From: Puffinus mauretanicus
Taxonomy: Eukaryota > Chordata > Aves > Procellariiformes > Procellariidae
Assembly (NCBI GenBank): GCA_023333565.1
Contig: JAJKFH010000347.1
Location: 248,001 to 312,000, forward strand
Direction of reading: 5' to 3'
Length of the DNA stretch: 64,000 nt
Part shown: positions 12,391 to 23,800 of the stretch, piece after piece
Numbering within the stretch: the first letter of the stretch is position 1
How the letters are laid out: each line of letters opens with the position of its first letter
Translations under genes and position numbers: made by a program
The notes under the pieces: model-generated
What the model was told of the DNA's origin: nothing
What the model saw: only the letters and a program-made list of their open reading frames with translations
The model's database searches: none

Positions 12391-12413
12391 GAGACTCTCT
12401 TGAAGAGGGTCTC
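12391..12413. repeat. Near-perfect 23-nt inverted repeat
   Basis: GAGACTCTCTT, a single G, then AAGAGGGTCTC. The 11-bp arms pair with one mismatch (a G-T wobble if transcribed). A loop of one base is too tight for a folded RNA hairpin, so a cruciform or a dimeric binding site is the likelier reading if it has any role. Confidence 0.75.
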
Positions 12414-14843
12414 CAACCTCCTTGCACAGTTTTCTTGCTTACGAAGTCTGCACAGGTTTTTTTTCAAAATGTCTCTGTACTTTTTAGCCATGAGATCTAA
12501 GGCAAAAACTGCTCAAAGACTATGTCACCTTACAGATCCTATCCATCTGTCTACCTCTCTTGCGCTCAACTGTTTCAACAAATGCAAGCCCAGGTGAAAA
12601 TGAGTCTGTGACTCAGACAAAAAAAGTTGTTTGACCTCTGCAATGCCTCTTATAAGTGTTTGGCGCTCACTACTGCATGGACTCATGGATTTGTTTTTAC
12701 AAAATTTTATCTGTAGTCCTACTTAAATATCTATGCCCTATCATTTATCAAAGCATCCCAATGTTAATAAAATAGTGGATCCATACAAAACTCTCTAAAA
12801 AATCCATGGCCCCATTGCAGTGACAGATTTTCTCCAAATAAAAAAGAGTCCTGGATTCCAAACTTTGGAATCATACACATAACTGACCACTTTTCATTGC
12901 ACAGCCAGCTCATTTCTCTTGCCTCTTCAGCTGTATGTATCTGCCCTAGTACTGTTTTTGCCAGGTTTATGCCTGTCACTAATTGCAGCCTACCTGGAAA
13001 CTGCCCAGATAAATGAGACCCGATTACGTCTACCCAGCTCAAACCAGCTATATTAACTGGGTATAAGCTGGGTTTAATTACCGTATGTCTAGATACAAGG
13101 TGGTTCATTTAATCATAGGAAGAAGTAGGAAGAGGCAATCATGATGAACAGGCTGATGAAATAATGAATTCTTCAAAATCCATGGGTTTTTTTTAATCTT
13201 CTAGTTAATTCTGCTCTGTAAAAGAGTAGAAGGGCAGACGCACACACATGGAGTAAGTTACTGCTTTTTGCTTGAGGTTGTAGAAATCTCCAACAGAATG
13301 ATGCCAACACTTAAGCCACTCTAGATCTCTTGCTTTCATCTAATAATACATGAGATGAAACCTGTTTATTTCCAGCTAAGATGACTGAATAAAAATTGAG
13401 CAATATTTGCCTTTAAGAAGGTTGATGCTTTTCTCTCCAAGAATGTTTTTGAGGGTATGTTTCACAATAGTTACTCTGGTATTCTTATTTATGCTGAGTT
13501 GCTGATGTTAACATATCCAAATATAAGATATTAGCTTTCTCTGCATTTTTGAATGAGAGTTGAAAGAGGTTCAGTGGAAAATTACCGGCAATTTCTTCTT
13601 TTACGGCTGTGCAAAGAGCTAATAGATACAATGCTATCACAAAAGTGTTAACAGCAGTTCCCAGTGTAAATTCTCTAACGGTGTCAAAATCCTTAGTCCT
13701 TTTTCAGCAGGACAGCCTCTGATGGGTATTTTATTTTATTGCTTATTGCACTTCCTTAGGACCACTGCATGGTTTGTTCCTAATGGAAGCCACAAAAAAT
13801 ATTTATAAATGGAAGTTTAAGACTTTAAAGCTGGTGATGAACACATTCAAGATATGAGTAGGAAACTAACAAAAAGTTAAACTTAAGTATCACTAGGTTC
13901 CACATTTTCTTTCCTCCCAGAAAACTGGAAGAAGACAACACAATGAACATCCCCTGCAAATTTGAACTGTGGAAGTTCATAGCTACTGCTAAGAAGGTAT
14001 CAGTCTGCGTCTGAGCTCAGTAAGTGAAGGCAGGTCAAGATCTTAATGGCAGCGTGGCACTTTTTGCCTGAGAAAGGAGTGCAGACGTGGTTGTTCTGCT
14101 TTCTAGCATCATTAGATTTGCAACGATTGGTTCTGCCCGGTTAACTGTTTTAATAATCCTATATTAGTTAAAGGTTTCCTAACCAGGTTCCCATGGTTTT
14201 CCACATCCCACCCCCTTACTGAATGCATTCGCATGCACTGGGAAGGAAGTGTGAGCTGGAATATGTCCTGCTACCAGCCCTGGGGCTGTGTTTTTTCAGG
14301 TATATAAAGCTATCCGGTCCAGCATGTTAACATGGGAAACTTCTAGAGAGCCTTTCCTTTTTCAGAGCCAAAAAATCAAGCCAAATTCATGCATTTTTTG
14401 GACTTAATAGTAGGACTGCTTCCAAAATAATTACATTATGGATTTGTTTACATGATGCACGCAGGAAGTGTAAAAGGACAGCATGCAAGATTTCAGTTTC
14501 CTAAAAGTCAACGTTTCTAGATGTAACTGTTTTCCCCCATTATGTTCATATTTTACAGAAATTACATTGCAAATGCATCTAACCTACTTTGTTATAAGTA
14601 ATGCACTCCAGCTCTTTTGATTCTTGGGGAACTGGTAGTGTCACGAGATGACCCTACTGCAAACAGTGAAAAGTATTCTAATCCTGTGCCACACAAAATT
14701 AAGTATTCAGAAGATTCTGGTGTTTGTCCTGCTCTTAATTACAAGCCTTGGAGAAAAGGGTCATATATCATGCACAGAACTCCAAGGACAGTTTTGTTGG
14801 TTTATTAATCCTAATGTAGTATCAGATCATAAAAATAATTTGA
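12414..14843. other. Non-coding stretch
   Basis: About 2.4 kb. A 114-codon minus-strand frame at 12764-13108 is the longest; its translation resembles no family I know. The rest is AT-leaning unique DNA without a visible tandem or dispersed repeat. Confidence 0.4.
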
Positions 14844-14890
14844 GTGATTTGGTAATGTGATTTGGTAATGTTCTGATTAATGCATTACCA
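14844..14890. repeat. 13-bp tandem duplication followed by a hairpin arm
   Basis: GTGATTTGGTAAT occurs twice in direct succession (14844-14856 and 14857-14869). The second copy supplies TGGTAATG (14863-14870), which is complementary to CATTACCA at 14883-14890, giving an 8-bp stem with a 12-nt loop. The exact duplication suggests recent slippage. Confidence 0.85.
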
Positions 14891-15404
14891 TGAACAGAAG
14901 AGACAGATTAACCATACCATGAATTGTAACACGCTAATTCCTCACTGCAGCTCTAACAACTGAGTCACATGCAGTTTCAATTATTTCACATGTTTGGCAG
15001 CCATTCTTCCCAATGGAACAATAAGCATTAACACAATAATCTGAAAGAAGCTTATAAAAACATGGCTGACATAAGTTCTCTCTATTAAGAAATATTCGAC
15101 GTTACAATGCCAGTTTTGTTTTAACCATACTAACTTCTACAATTGAAAGATCTTGATCTGAATGCCTTGAAAATACTTCCAAATTTGTCATGCTCCACTA
15201 ATATGTCAAATCATTGATAGTCCAATAAATTAGTGTTATTTCAAGAGAAATTCATGAAAAATTATGGGCAGCAGGGGTTAACGTGCTCTGATGAGAACAA
15301 GCTCTTCTGAATTAAACAGTGCTTTATATTGGAGACACTCAGTAGAAGAATGATGCTACAACTGCTGCTGCTTCTAGTAATGCCTTGTGCTTCACACAGA
15401 GCTC
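14891..15404. other. Non-coding stretch, no recognised feature
   Basis: AT-rich DNA of about 0.5 kb. A 112-codon minus-strand frame (15262-15600) starts to its right and overlaps the MIR copy, so it is not considered coding. Confidence 0.45.
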
Positions 15405-15492
15405 TTCGCTTAGAGATTCCCAAGCACTTTACAAAGGCTGTAAATATCATACTCATATTTTGCAGGTCACGTATGGAGAAACTAAAATCGAC
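15405..15492 (-). repeat. MIR (CORE-SINE) fragment, antisense
   Basis: The order of motifs matches the reverse complement of MIR: CCAAGCACTTTACAAAGG, then TAAATATCATACTCATATTT, then TTGCAGGTCACGTATGGAGA and AACTAAAAT. In MIR these correspond to the 3' region (AAGCGCTTTACA), the ATTATCCCC stretch and the core ATTTTACAGATGAGGAAACTGAG. Many substitutions and missing ends indicate a very old insertion. Overlapping open frames (15329-15529, 15385-15624) read through it and are not genes. Confidence 0.75.
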
Positions 15493-15810
15493 CAAAGAAA
15501 AAAAAGAATCAGTGTCAGAGTTGGAATAAAAAGTTCCTGTCCTTCTGTCCCTCCTACAAAAACCAGAATTCTTAAAAAAATTGAAGAGGCATGCTTTCAT
15601 TGGTTTCCATCATTTACATTTTAGTCCAGCTTGGCCTGCTATTCCATCCATTATGCTAAACATGCTACATTGTCCTATTGCAACTTATGAACAATGAATA
15701 AACATAGAATCTGGACAACTTGTTCAACTCCATTACGTTGCCTGGATGAAAAAGCTATATAAGATGAACAGATGCGCTCTGCAGGTTTTACAGTGGAAGA
15801 TGTCGTGTGT
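15493..15810. other. Non-coding stretch, no recognised feature
   Basis: About 0.3 kb between the MIR fragment and the C-rich tract. No repeat, gene or motif cluster recognised. Confidence 0.45.
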
Positions 15811-15833
15811 CCCACCCCCCCCACCCACCCCCC
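15811..15833 (-). other. Compact G-quadruplex motif (C-rich on plus strand)
   Basis: The plus strand reads C3 A C8 A C3 A C6. The minus strand therefore has four G-runs (6, 3, 8 and 3) separated by single T residues. Four G3+ runs with one-base loops is the classic arrangement for a very stable parallel quadruplex; the plus strand could form an i-motif. An A6 run follows directly. Confidence 0.85.
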
Positions 15834-18279
15834 AAAAAAGTGGGTAGTTCTCCTTCCTCAGCTTCCTTGTGAAGAAACTTTCTCCTACAGTGGGACCATA
15901 GCTCCTTGGAAAGGGTAGCCATTTATCACAGCCCTAAATGAAAGCATTCCTTGGACACAAATGTCTTTTTCTTCCTTTGTCTAATTACTGAGGGGAAAAG
16001 TGAGAAGGAAATGTCAAAACAGTGAAACAGTGGTGTATAGAGAGCAGTCACTTTGGAGCTCAACCAGCTTTTGTGAAGGCCTGGGCGATTTGTCAAATGG
16101 TTGTGGCATAAGTCAAGCCCTGAGGTTGAAAGGTCTTGACCTAAGGAGTGCTGAAATCATGCAGTATAAGCAAGAGGGCTGCTAGAAGTTTCAGCTGTAG
16201 TGGAGATGAACAATGATGGGTGCTGGACACAACAAAACCTCATCTGCATAATTCAGGTAAGGAATTTTATTGAATCTGACAAGTATGTGACAGGCTGAGA
16301 AAGAGAAAAGAACATGGTCTTGCTGGGAACCTTTAAAGCTCTTCAGTTAAGGTATGTGGAAATAAATGACAGCTAATCTCTTTACTAAAAAAACTGTAAA
16401 CAATGCCATTTTACACAGGGCTCACCCGTGACCTTTTCATAGATCAGGCTATCCACTTTCAGGCCAGGCCACAGAACTTATCACAAACAATGCGGTGAAT
16501 TCAGATTGCGCAAGAAGAGCTTTATTTCTCCCAGTTGCTTCACGTAGAGCTGCTACTTGCTTCGGCAGGTATGCTTCAGCAGAAAGGCTATCACTTAAAT
16601 CTAGTGCATAAGCCCTCATGGCAAATGGAAAATCCATGTGGAGACTTTTCAGTGGAAGTTTTTCTTGGGTTTGTTTTTTTGTTTTACAGTTTTGGCTTGC
16701 ATGGGTCATACTGCAACTACAAATCTCAAGCTAAAAGGTCATAAGGTGACAAGACAACTTTTCTGCACTGACATCGGTAGATGCTATTAAAGTGACCAAA
16801 GCTTTTAAAATCCTTCATTAATCTTGACATGTCAAGTTTCCCAGAATTTTTTTTTAATTTGTATTTTAACCACTTGCCTCCATTTTAAGTCTTGTCTAGG
16901 TAAACAATAGTGTTTAAGAAGAATATGTAATTGGTGCTTTTGAAAATACACATAAGATGCCGACCACTGGCTTTAGAGCATAAAATATTTGTATGCAACT
17001 TTAGTTCATAAGCATTAAGACAAATGTAACCTTAATACACACATAAAACTAAGAAGCAATTGTTGAAGATAAAGTCTAGCCTCTATGTGATGTTTAACCT
17101 AATCAAATAGAATAAGAAATGACCTTGCAGGCAAGCAAGAGTTTTCCTGTTATGAATATCTGTATTCTTGAGAGTTCTTTCTTAGCACTCAATTCACCAG
17201 AAAAAGTAGCACTTGATATCTATATAAAGTGGGTTTCTTGGCAGATGCAGACCTCTAAGCCTGACAAGAAAACAATTTTGTTGTACAGGCTGCTGAACGA
17301 TTGGAAGAAAAGCTCAAAATCTAGAGCAAAGCATTGTGACTTGCAAGAGCAGAAATTCAACTCTAAAACTCTTCAAATAAATACAAAAACAAAGATTAGA
17401 CTGACTTTGTCAAACATGAGTCACAAAATCCCCAAGCACTTCCCTGGATTACTGGCACAGCGATTTCTGCAGCGTACAGCACACATGTATGTTTTTACCA
17501 ATCTGTGGATCATTCCACCTAATGGGAAGCAGTTAAGAGTCCTGGCTGGATCAACTGTGGATCTTGGTGTTATAAGCAGTCCAATGCATAATTCACAAGG
17601 CTTAATGAATATTCCAATTCATGACAGCCAACTGGCTCCATAGGTCACACCTCCCAGTCTCATATAAATAAAGAATGAGATACTGGAAAGTGTACCAGCT
17701 GAACCCTAGTGAGTGCCAAAAACATGCATATTAATGAGGCACAGTAAAAGATATACTTGACTCTCAGGAAGTGCCTCTATTGTTTTCCAGCTTTAGAGGG
17801 GGAGAGAGGAAAAGTTTGCGGTGCACCTTTCAATATCCTGCACCAAGCGCAAGGCGAAGCTTCCCTGGGGCAAAGAGGGAAGCGGGTTGTGGCAGCGGCA
17901 TTTCGCATCCAGCCTCATCAGGTCTATGACATCCTCTGTCATTCCCACCACAATAGTGAAATCCATGCTGGAAATATCCCCACCCTCCGCTCCCATGTTC
18001 CTCTGCAAGTCCCCATTTGGTAACTAAGGAGAGGAAGTGCTTCAGCAGTGCTGTTCTTTTATGTGCTCTGTTTAGACCTTGGAACAGGATGAATGGTAGC
18101 TTAGATGAATGCATTTGTGCCATTTTTCTTGGCCCCAGACGATGTTTCCTCACTACCATGACATCTGAACAGAAGGAGAAAACATCTCCCTTTTGTGGCA
18201 AGCTAATTTAATTTGTACCTTCCACCTAGGGGTAAATATGTTTGTCTGTCTTTCTAAGCTCTCTTTGCCCACTTTCTTT
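15834..18279. other. Non-coding stretch containing a 174-codon open frame
   Basis: The plus-strand frame at 17119-17643 begins with ATG and is 174 codons long. Its translation is rich in Lys, Ser and Leu with no recognised domain, signal peptide or zinc ligands, and a length like this is expected by chance in a 64-kb six-frame read. A 123-codon minus frame (17830-18201) overlaps two plus frames over a GC-richer patch, which again points to chance. A decayed retrocopy is an alternative that only a protein search could test. Confidence 0.4.
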
Positions 18280-18780
18280 TCTCACGGGAAACCCTGCTGA
18301 GTCAAAAGCAGGATATTGCTTAGTGCTCTAACTTTATTTTAAAGTAATTTAATTTTAAGCATACTCACACCCACCCTAAAGTGAAGCAACTGTAGGAGCT
18401 CCGCTGGGACAGCCTTAATGACTTTTGCATGTCTCTTGTGTCAGAGACATCAAGGGCTTGTTGTTAGGGAGGTATTCATCTTTTAAAATAAATGCTTTAA
18501 AACAGGACGTCTCTTTTGCAGTATCCTCAGTGCAAGATGTGTTTCTTTATTTTCGAAAATCCTACGGCTTTGCACATTGACCTACCACCTTTAAAAACCA
18601 GCATTACGAACCATTGACCTTTGCTCTTCGTTGATCTGGTGTTATATGCGATTTGACCTTGTTTTGTCTGAAAACTTTGTAAAAGGATTTAAAATAAACA
18701 ACGAATGCATTTCTTTATGAAAAATGGCGGTGAAATATGACTCAGATGACTCAGAATTTACATCCTCATCATCTGATTTA
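18280..18780. promoter_or_regulatory. Candidate enhancer: MAF/AP-1 and nuclear-receptor-like sites
   Basis: TGCTGAGTCA at 18295-18304 matches most of a MAF recognition element. Three TGACCT half-sites lie at 18578, 18615 and 18654, spaced 37 and 39 bp. The middle one extends to TGACCTTTGCTCT (18615-18627), whose complement AGAGCAAAGGTCA fits a DR1 site of the HNF4/COUP-TF class. Two perfect AP-1 sites, TGACTCA, lie at 18738-18744 and 18747-18753, 9 bp start to start. The stretch has no open frame of note and no repeat signature. Enhancer function is inference. Confidence 0.4.
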
Positions 18781-19093
18781 TGCATGACTTCTTTAAATTG
18801 GCAAATATATTAAATTAAGGGTATTATTTAATCCAGTAGTGAAAAGTTTCTATAATTAAAAAAGCAATATAAGGTAAAGAGTGGAAAAAGAAAACTGAAA
18901 TCCAAATTGAAGCATCATTTAAAGCCCATTTTGCTTATATATAATACCTCAACTTCTTTTATTTAAACCTTGTTATCTCATATTAAAGTGGCAATGACAC
19001 ACTAAAGAACCTACATATTAAGCAACTTCTTGCAATTTCTTCCCTTTAAAAAAATTCGGTTTCAGTATTATTACCAGGTAAATATTTTGTCAT
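18781..19093. other. AT-rich non-coding stretch
   Basis: About 0.3 kb of AT-rich DNA between the motif cluster and the tandem duplication. Near 19072-19090, ATTACCAGGTAAATATTTTG resembles an internal part of the following repeat unit, so a partial third copy is possible. Confidence 0.4.
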
Positions 19094-19475
19094 CCTGCCA
19101 GATAAGAAAAAGAAAACATACAACACTTAAAATGATAAAGTATATTTCTAATATATGCAGTAATAAATATTGCAGGTACCGATTTTACCTGTAGTTACCA
19201 GGTATTCATTATTTACATACTATTGTATCAATGTTTTTTCACAATAATTTGCACTCTGTCTTCTGATCAGAAATGTGCATTTCTGTCACGTTCGGAAAAG
19301 AAAACATATAACACTTAAACCGAAAAGGGTATTTCTAATATCTGCAGTAATAAATATCACAGAAACCATGATTTTACCTTTAACAAGTTACCAGTTACTT
19401 GTTATTTGCATAATATTTTATCAGTGCTTTTTCACAATGATTTGCACTCTGTGTTCCGGTCAGAAATGTGCATTT
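19094..19475 (+). repeat. Diverged tandem duplication, two ~190-bp units
   Basis: Unit 1 is 19094-19281 and unit 2 is 19282-19475. Shared blocks occur in the same order: GAAAACATA-AACACTTAAA, GTATTTCTAATAT-TGCAGT, AATAAATAT, GATTTTACCT, GTTACCAG, TATTGTATCA/TTTTATCAG, TTTTTTCACAATAATTTGCA, CTCTGT and TCAGAAATGTGCATTT. The offset drifts from 188 to 193 bp through small indels. Identity looks like about 80% by eye. The units match no repeat family I know. A 137-codon frame (19275-19688) runs through unit 2 only. Confidence 0.9.
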
Positions 19476-20279
19476 ATCACCAGCAAATCACACAGACTTA
19501 CAGGGAAACAAGTCTTGGAATCAGTCACAACATTCGGAAAGATTAATCATGACAATATTGCTGTTTTGCTCGGAAAACTTCCCTCCATTCTGTTTCTATT
19601 GCCTTGGTGGTTTGTTTTTATAAACAAGCTGCATTTGTTAGGAAAAGGAAGCAGCTCTCTTATTCAAAGTTATGGTTTTGGAGTCTAAACATGCAATACC
19701 GTGACAAACAAATAACAGCCAACGTGCGCTCTGGAGAAAATGAGAGGAGAAAGTGCAACTGCCTCGCCTGCCCTGCTCTGCTCAGTGTATAAAATATACC
19801 CGACGTAAAATGGACAAAACGCCTGCCTTCCCTTGCGGAGAAGGTTGTTCAGCCAGAACCCATCACTCCCATGCACATTGTATGATTTTACGTTAGCTTT
19901 GAGGACAAAGGAGATCATTCCCGGTGCGGGATGATGCATCTCCTCATCCCTGAGCAGAGGTGGATCAGGAAGCAAAGCCGAAGGGTGGCTGGTGAATAGG
20001 TCCCTTTGACGGACGGATCCTGCCCCTGTGCCTCCCTTCAGTCCGGCTCTCAGCCAGAATTTGGACCTCGGGAGCTTTGCCTGGACAAGCGCAGACCACA
20101 GACGTATGTTGACAAATAGCTGGAAGCCGTGGTAGACCATGATGGGGCCAGCTGGTCTGTGTACCATGTCAGAAAAACCAGAACCAAGGTGCAAAGAGAG
20201 GGAGAATGGTAAAAAAACAAGGGGACTCTGAAGTACTTCTCTGAATTTCACCTACTGGCCTCTTAAGTTCACAGTGCTT
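19476..20279. other. Non-coding stretch containing the longest open frame (188 codons, minus)
   Basis: The minus-strand frame at 19685-20251 opens with GTG and runs 188 codons over a locally GC-richer patch (19780-20110). The translation has hydrophobic segments but no motif I recognise, no splice context I can defend and no upstream ATG context. Chance expectation for a frame this long in the window is about one. I therefore do not annotate it as a gene. Confidence 0.45.
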
Positions 20280-20780
20280 CAAACAAATTGCTTCGAGGTC
20301 TGGAGCTTTCACTTTAAACTCCAAAGTTGGCTCTCAAGACCTGGCCTCTGACAAGGGTGGAAAACCTTGTTAGCAAAACCCCTTAAACATTTGCTTTGTT
20401 GCGCAGTAAACTTGCCATCTTTAAGGGTTATAAAGTGGTCACAAAATGCTTGGCGTTAAGAAGATAGTTATCTTTAGGGCTATAAAAAGGTATTTCCAGC
20501 CTTATTGCTGAACTGTGTAAATCAAGGCCATCCACCCCTCCATTAGAAGCTAAGCTCTTAAGGCCTATATGGACAAAGGACTTGGTTGTTTATGCAGCAA
20601 CAACATCTGCTTACACTCAGCCTCATTGTCAAAGAGCTGTTGGTTAAAAGCACAGGATCTCCTTTCTCTCCATTTCATGCTGTATTATGTTTCATGCGGG
20701 AATATCTAGTCTCCGAGGCTTGACCACTGCTTTTATCTGCTGGACTTTAAAGACTTAGCTGCTTGTAGTGAGAATCCGAT
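20280..20780. promoter_or_regulatory. Candidate regulatory stretch with duplicated motif and GATA pair
   Basis: ATCTTTAAGGGTTATAAAG at 20417 recurs in altered form as ATCTTTAGGGCTATAAAAAG at 20470, 53 bp downstream. The second copy overlaps AGATAGTTATCT (20462-20473), two opposed GATA sites with a 2-bp spacer. ACAAAGG, a SOX/TCF-like word, lies near 20572-20578. The stretch is complex, non-repetitive DNA without open frames. Regulatory function is inference from motif density. Confidence 0.35.
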
Positions 20781-20796
20781 CATCGCCTCCCTAGCA

Positions 20797-20821
20797 GTCC
20801 GGAGGGCGCGTTTCGCCGGAC
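20797..20821. repeat. CpG-containing inverted repeat
   Basis: GTCCGG at 20797-20802 is complementary to CCGGAC at 20816-20821, with an inner CG/CG pair, giving a bulged 8-bp stem around a short loop. Five CpGs fall within 25 bp, unusual for this CpG-poor window. It could be a small unmethylated or GC-biased patch. Confidence 0.7.
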
Positions 20822-23800
20822 ACTTGAAAAATTTCTTTGGGTCTCCAGACACCTTTCTGCAAGGTATTAGCTTTCCTGTGCTGCTCTGAAGCTAAAGCTC
20901 CTGTGTAAACAGCTCTCCAGTTCAGTTTAAGATAAAATATGGTGTTTGGATCTGAATTCCTCAAATACTACGTGCGCACAACAGAAGAGTATTAATTACA
21001 CTCGAGCCACAAAACGCCAACGCGCTCTCCAGACTGTATGATTAGTATTGCTATCAAATAAAATGTTTCTGAGCTTTGCTTGCTGACACAACATTCTTAG
21101 ACCCACATCACTAACGTAGTCAGAAGAGTGAACATCATGTTGCAGTTAATCAGTTTTTTTGAAGAGAAAGCACCTGAAGAAAAAAACCTGCCTTGCAAAT
21201 TAGTAAGGTTTCATTTTCCTACTCTTCCCTATCTGTCCCTCAGCATGCACTCAAAAATAGAAAATGCTTAATGTATAAATTCAAATAGTCGTACAGTAAA
21301 TGTTCCTGTCCCTAATCTGCAGGGTATAGTGGATTCAGACATTGTCCTGTACAGCTCGAAAATGCATGTCCAGAATAAACCGTGACAGAGATGACTGTTT
21401 TTCCTTGAGACGGTATTTTCACAGTATTGTACCAACTAATTTTACTGCAGCACCACAGTGCATGTTTTAATAGCACAATTGTCGAAACCACAGTCTGATA
21501 CATGTGTCATGCATGAAAATTTGAACAGATTTTGCAGAGGAAAAAGGTGTAAAAGTTGGCATCTGACTTATTTAGGTATGCTGAGATGAACGTGCACCCC
21601 CATGGCCTAAAACTTTAGGAAGAAAAGAGAAAAGTGAATACAGGCGTAAAGGAGGCTCGCGACAGGGAGGCGAGGGCAAAGTGCAGGGAAAACAAAATGG
21701 CAGCTCGATGGGCAGGAACCTGAAAAGCATCCTGGGAAAAAAAATACCCCGAACCAACCACCTTCGAAATGGGTGATATAAGGATTTCTGACCCAAAGAT
21801 TGGTGAGTCCAGCCTCCAAATATCGCCGCCACTTGTGTCGTGCAATGCCTTCTTGAAAGTAAACAAGTCCTGCTTAAAATAATTTTGCTGTTTCAAGTCT
21901 TTTCCCCTGACTTGTGTTTCTGTTCTGGAAGCTTGCTGCTTTGATAGTTAGAAACTTCTAATTTCTGCTGTAAAAGTGCTCATGCACAGTGGAAATAAAT
22001 GTGTTTCTCTTTCGGCATTTTGGCTTAAGCAGTTTTTCTCTCCCCCTGTTATTTACACATGCAGTTATTTATAGGGAGCCACTCTAGCCCTGCTTGGCGC
22101 CCACTTTGCAAAGGCAGACGGGCCACTAAACTGGCCTGCTCCCTCAGCCCCCTTCCCGCCCTGTCTGTTCCCCTGGCGAACCTAACCCCCCTTTCCTCAG
22201 TTTGGTTTTCTCTTTTTCCTAGGTACACAACCAGTATATTACTGAGTGCTCTAGATACTTTCACTGATGTCTTGGATGGAAATATTAATACTCCTTTTTC
22301 CTAGCAAATCTTATGGCACACTTGCATTTTTCAGAGCTGCCTCAGTGAGATCTTCCTCCCTGGCTGCTTCCTACTCTCAGCCTCCTCTGTATACCCACAA
22401 ATCCGTGCTGTTTATATGCCTAAACTTGCACTTTGCACTATTAAATTTCATCCCATTTCTACTAATTTAGTTCAGAAACCCACAAGTATTTTGCCACCAA
22501 GCAAAAGGAAACACCTGGATGTTTGGTAGATCACACACCACTTCCAAGTGGATTGTACCCATGCCACATGTTGATAATCTATGCTAGGATTTCATCTTGC
22601 TCGTCACACTCCTTCATTCCTGTGTCCTTTTACCTTATCTTATATCCTTTATTACTTAATTCTCTTCTGCAGAATCAAACAAAAAGGAAAGATAACACTT
22701 TTTCAGTCTTGTCTACCTGCAGCAGCAGCTTCCATAAACCTCACTTGCAGAAAGATTGGTACTGTGTTTCACCAGCTACACCAGTAGGATGTATGTTGAA
22801 GCTTTAAGAATTTTAAGTGTTTAAGAACTTAACAGCGGTTTAATTTTGAATCCAGGTACGCAAAATGAATCAGCTGTCTCCCTTCTGAGGACATGTGCTC
22901 CCGATACAAGAGCTTGCAAAAATACTTTCCCAATACTTTCTTGCAAAAACTGGTGAAGCACTGATACAGCATTTTGTCATCACAGTTGTTAAGATCCATG
23001 GACATCTGTTTCTGTCTTCATCAGGAATAACTGCTAGATAAATGAACAAACCCAAGCTGATGCAATGTTAAGACATTCAAGAGGGACGTTTTCTTTTACT
23101 TCTGCTTTACTTTGCATACAGGGAATTTGTACCTGTTTAACAGAATGGTCGGACTTAAGCATTTCAAGAGGGAGATAGATCAGTGAAACAGCAGAGTCGA
23201 CAAAGGGAGTACACTGCCTTCACACAGGACACGTATAATGCAGTGCTTACCCCCCAGAAAGGAAATTGTGAGGCTTTGCATCATTAATCTACTTGTGTAC
23301 ATTGGGATAAATGCATGGTGTTGTGCCATCAGTGGCTAAGAATAGGGTACAGGGATGCAAGATCAAAGAAAAAAGCAAAGGATCAGATTCAGAGCAGGGA
23401 TAAAGTATGGCAGTACTTCTTCTGCAGGATGTAAAGAATTATTTGCATGTGCTAATTCTTCCACCTGGACAGACAGCAGATCTGGCTTTATCGGAAACAT
23501 TCCTCCAAAACAGGATCTCTGTCCTGAATTAGATATGATGTTTGTTCTCTTAAATTCAAATCCAATGCGTTCTCACCTAGTAGTTTATTGCTCCTGAAGA
23601 TGTTTTCATACAGTCAGCCTCCATTTGTGGCTTCCATGGAAAGCAGCTGTTCTTCCCTTTTTTTTTTTCCTTCTTTTTTTTCCTTTTTCTCTCTGATCAC
23701 TTTTCCCACATATTTTAATTTACGGGAAAAAGCAAAAAATTAAAGATGGAGCAGATGGTATCATTGAAATTTGGTCCTCACTAGTGTAACACAAACAGCC

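Noticed and set aside
17119..17643. 174-codon plus-strand frame starting with ATG
   Set aside because: No domain, signal or composition typical of a protein that I recognise; chance-compatible length. A protein search would be decisive.
19685..20251. 188-codon minus-strand open frame, the longest in the window
   Set aside because: Starts at GTG, lies in a GC-richer patch with fewer stops, shows no recognised domain, and its length is expected about once by chance in this much sequence.
20570..20580. CCTATATGG, resembling a serum-response CArG box
   Set aside because: One A/T base short of the CC(A/T)6GG consensus.
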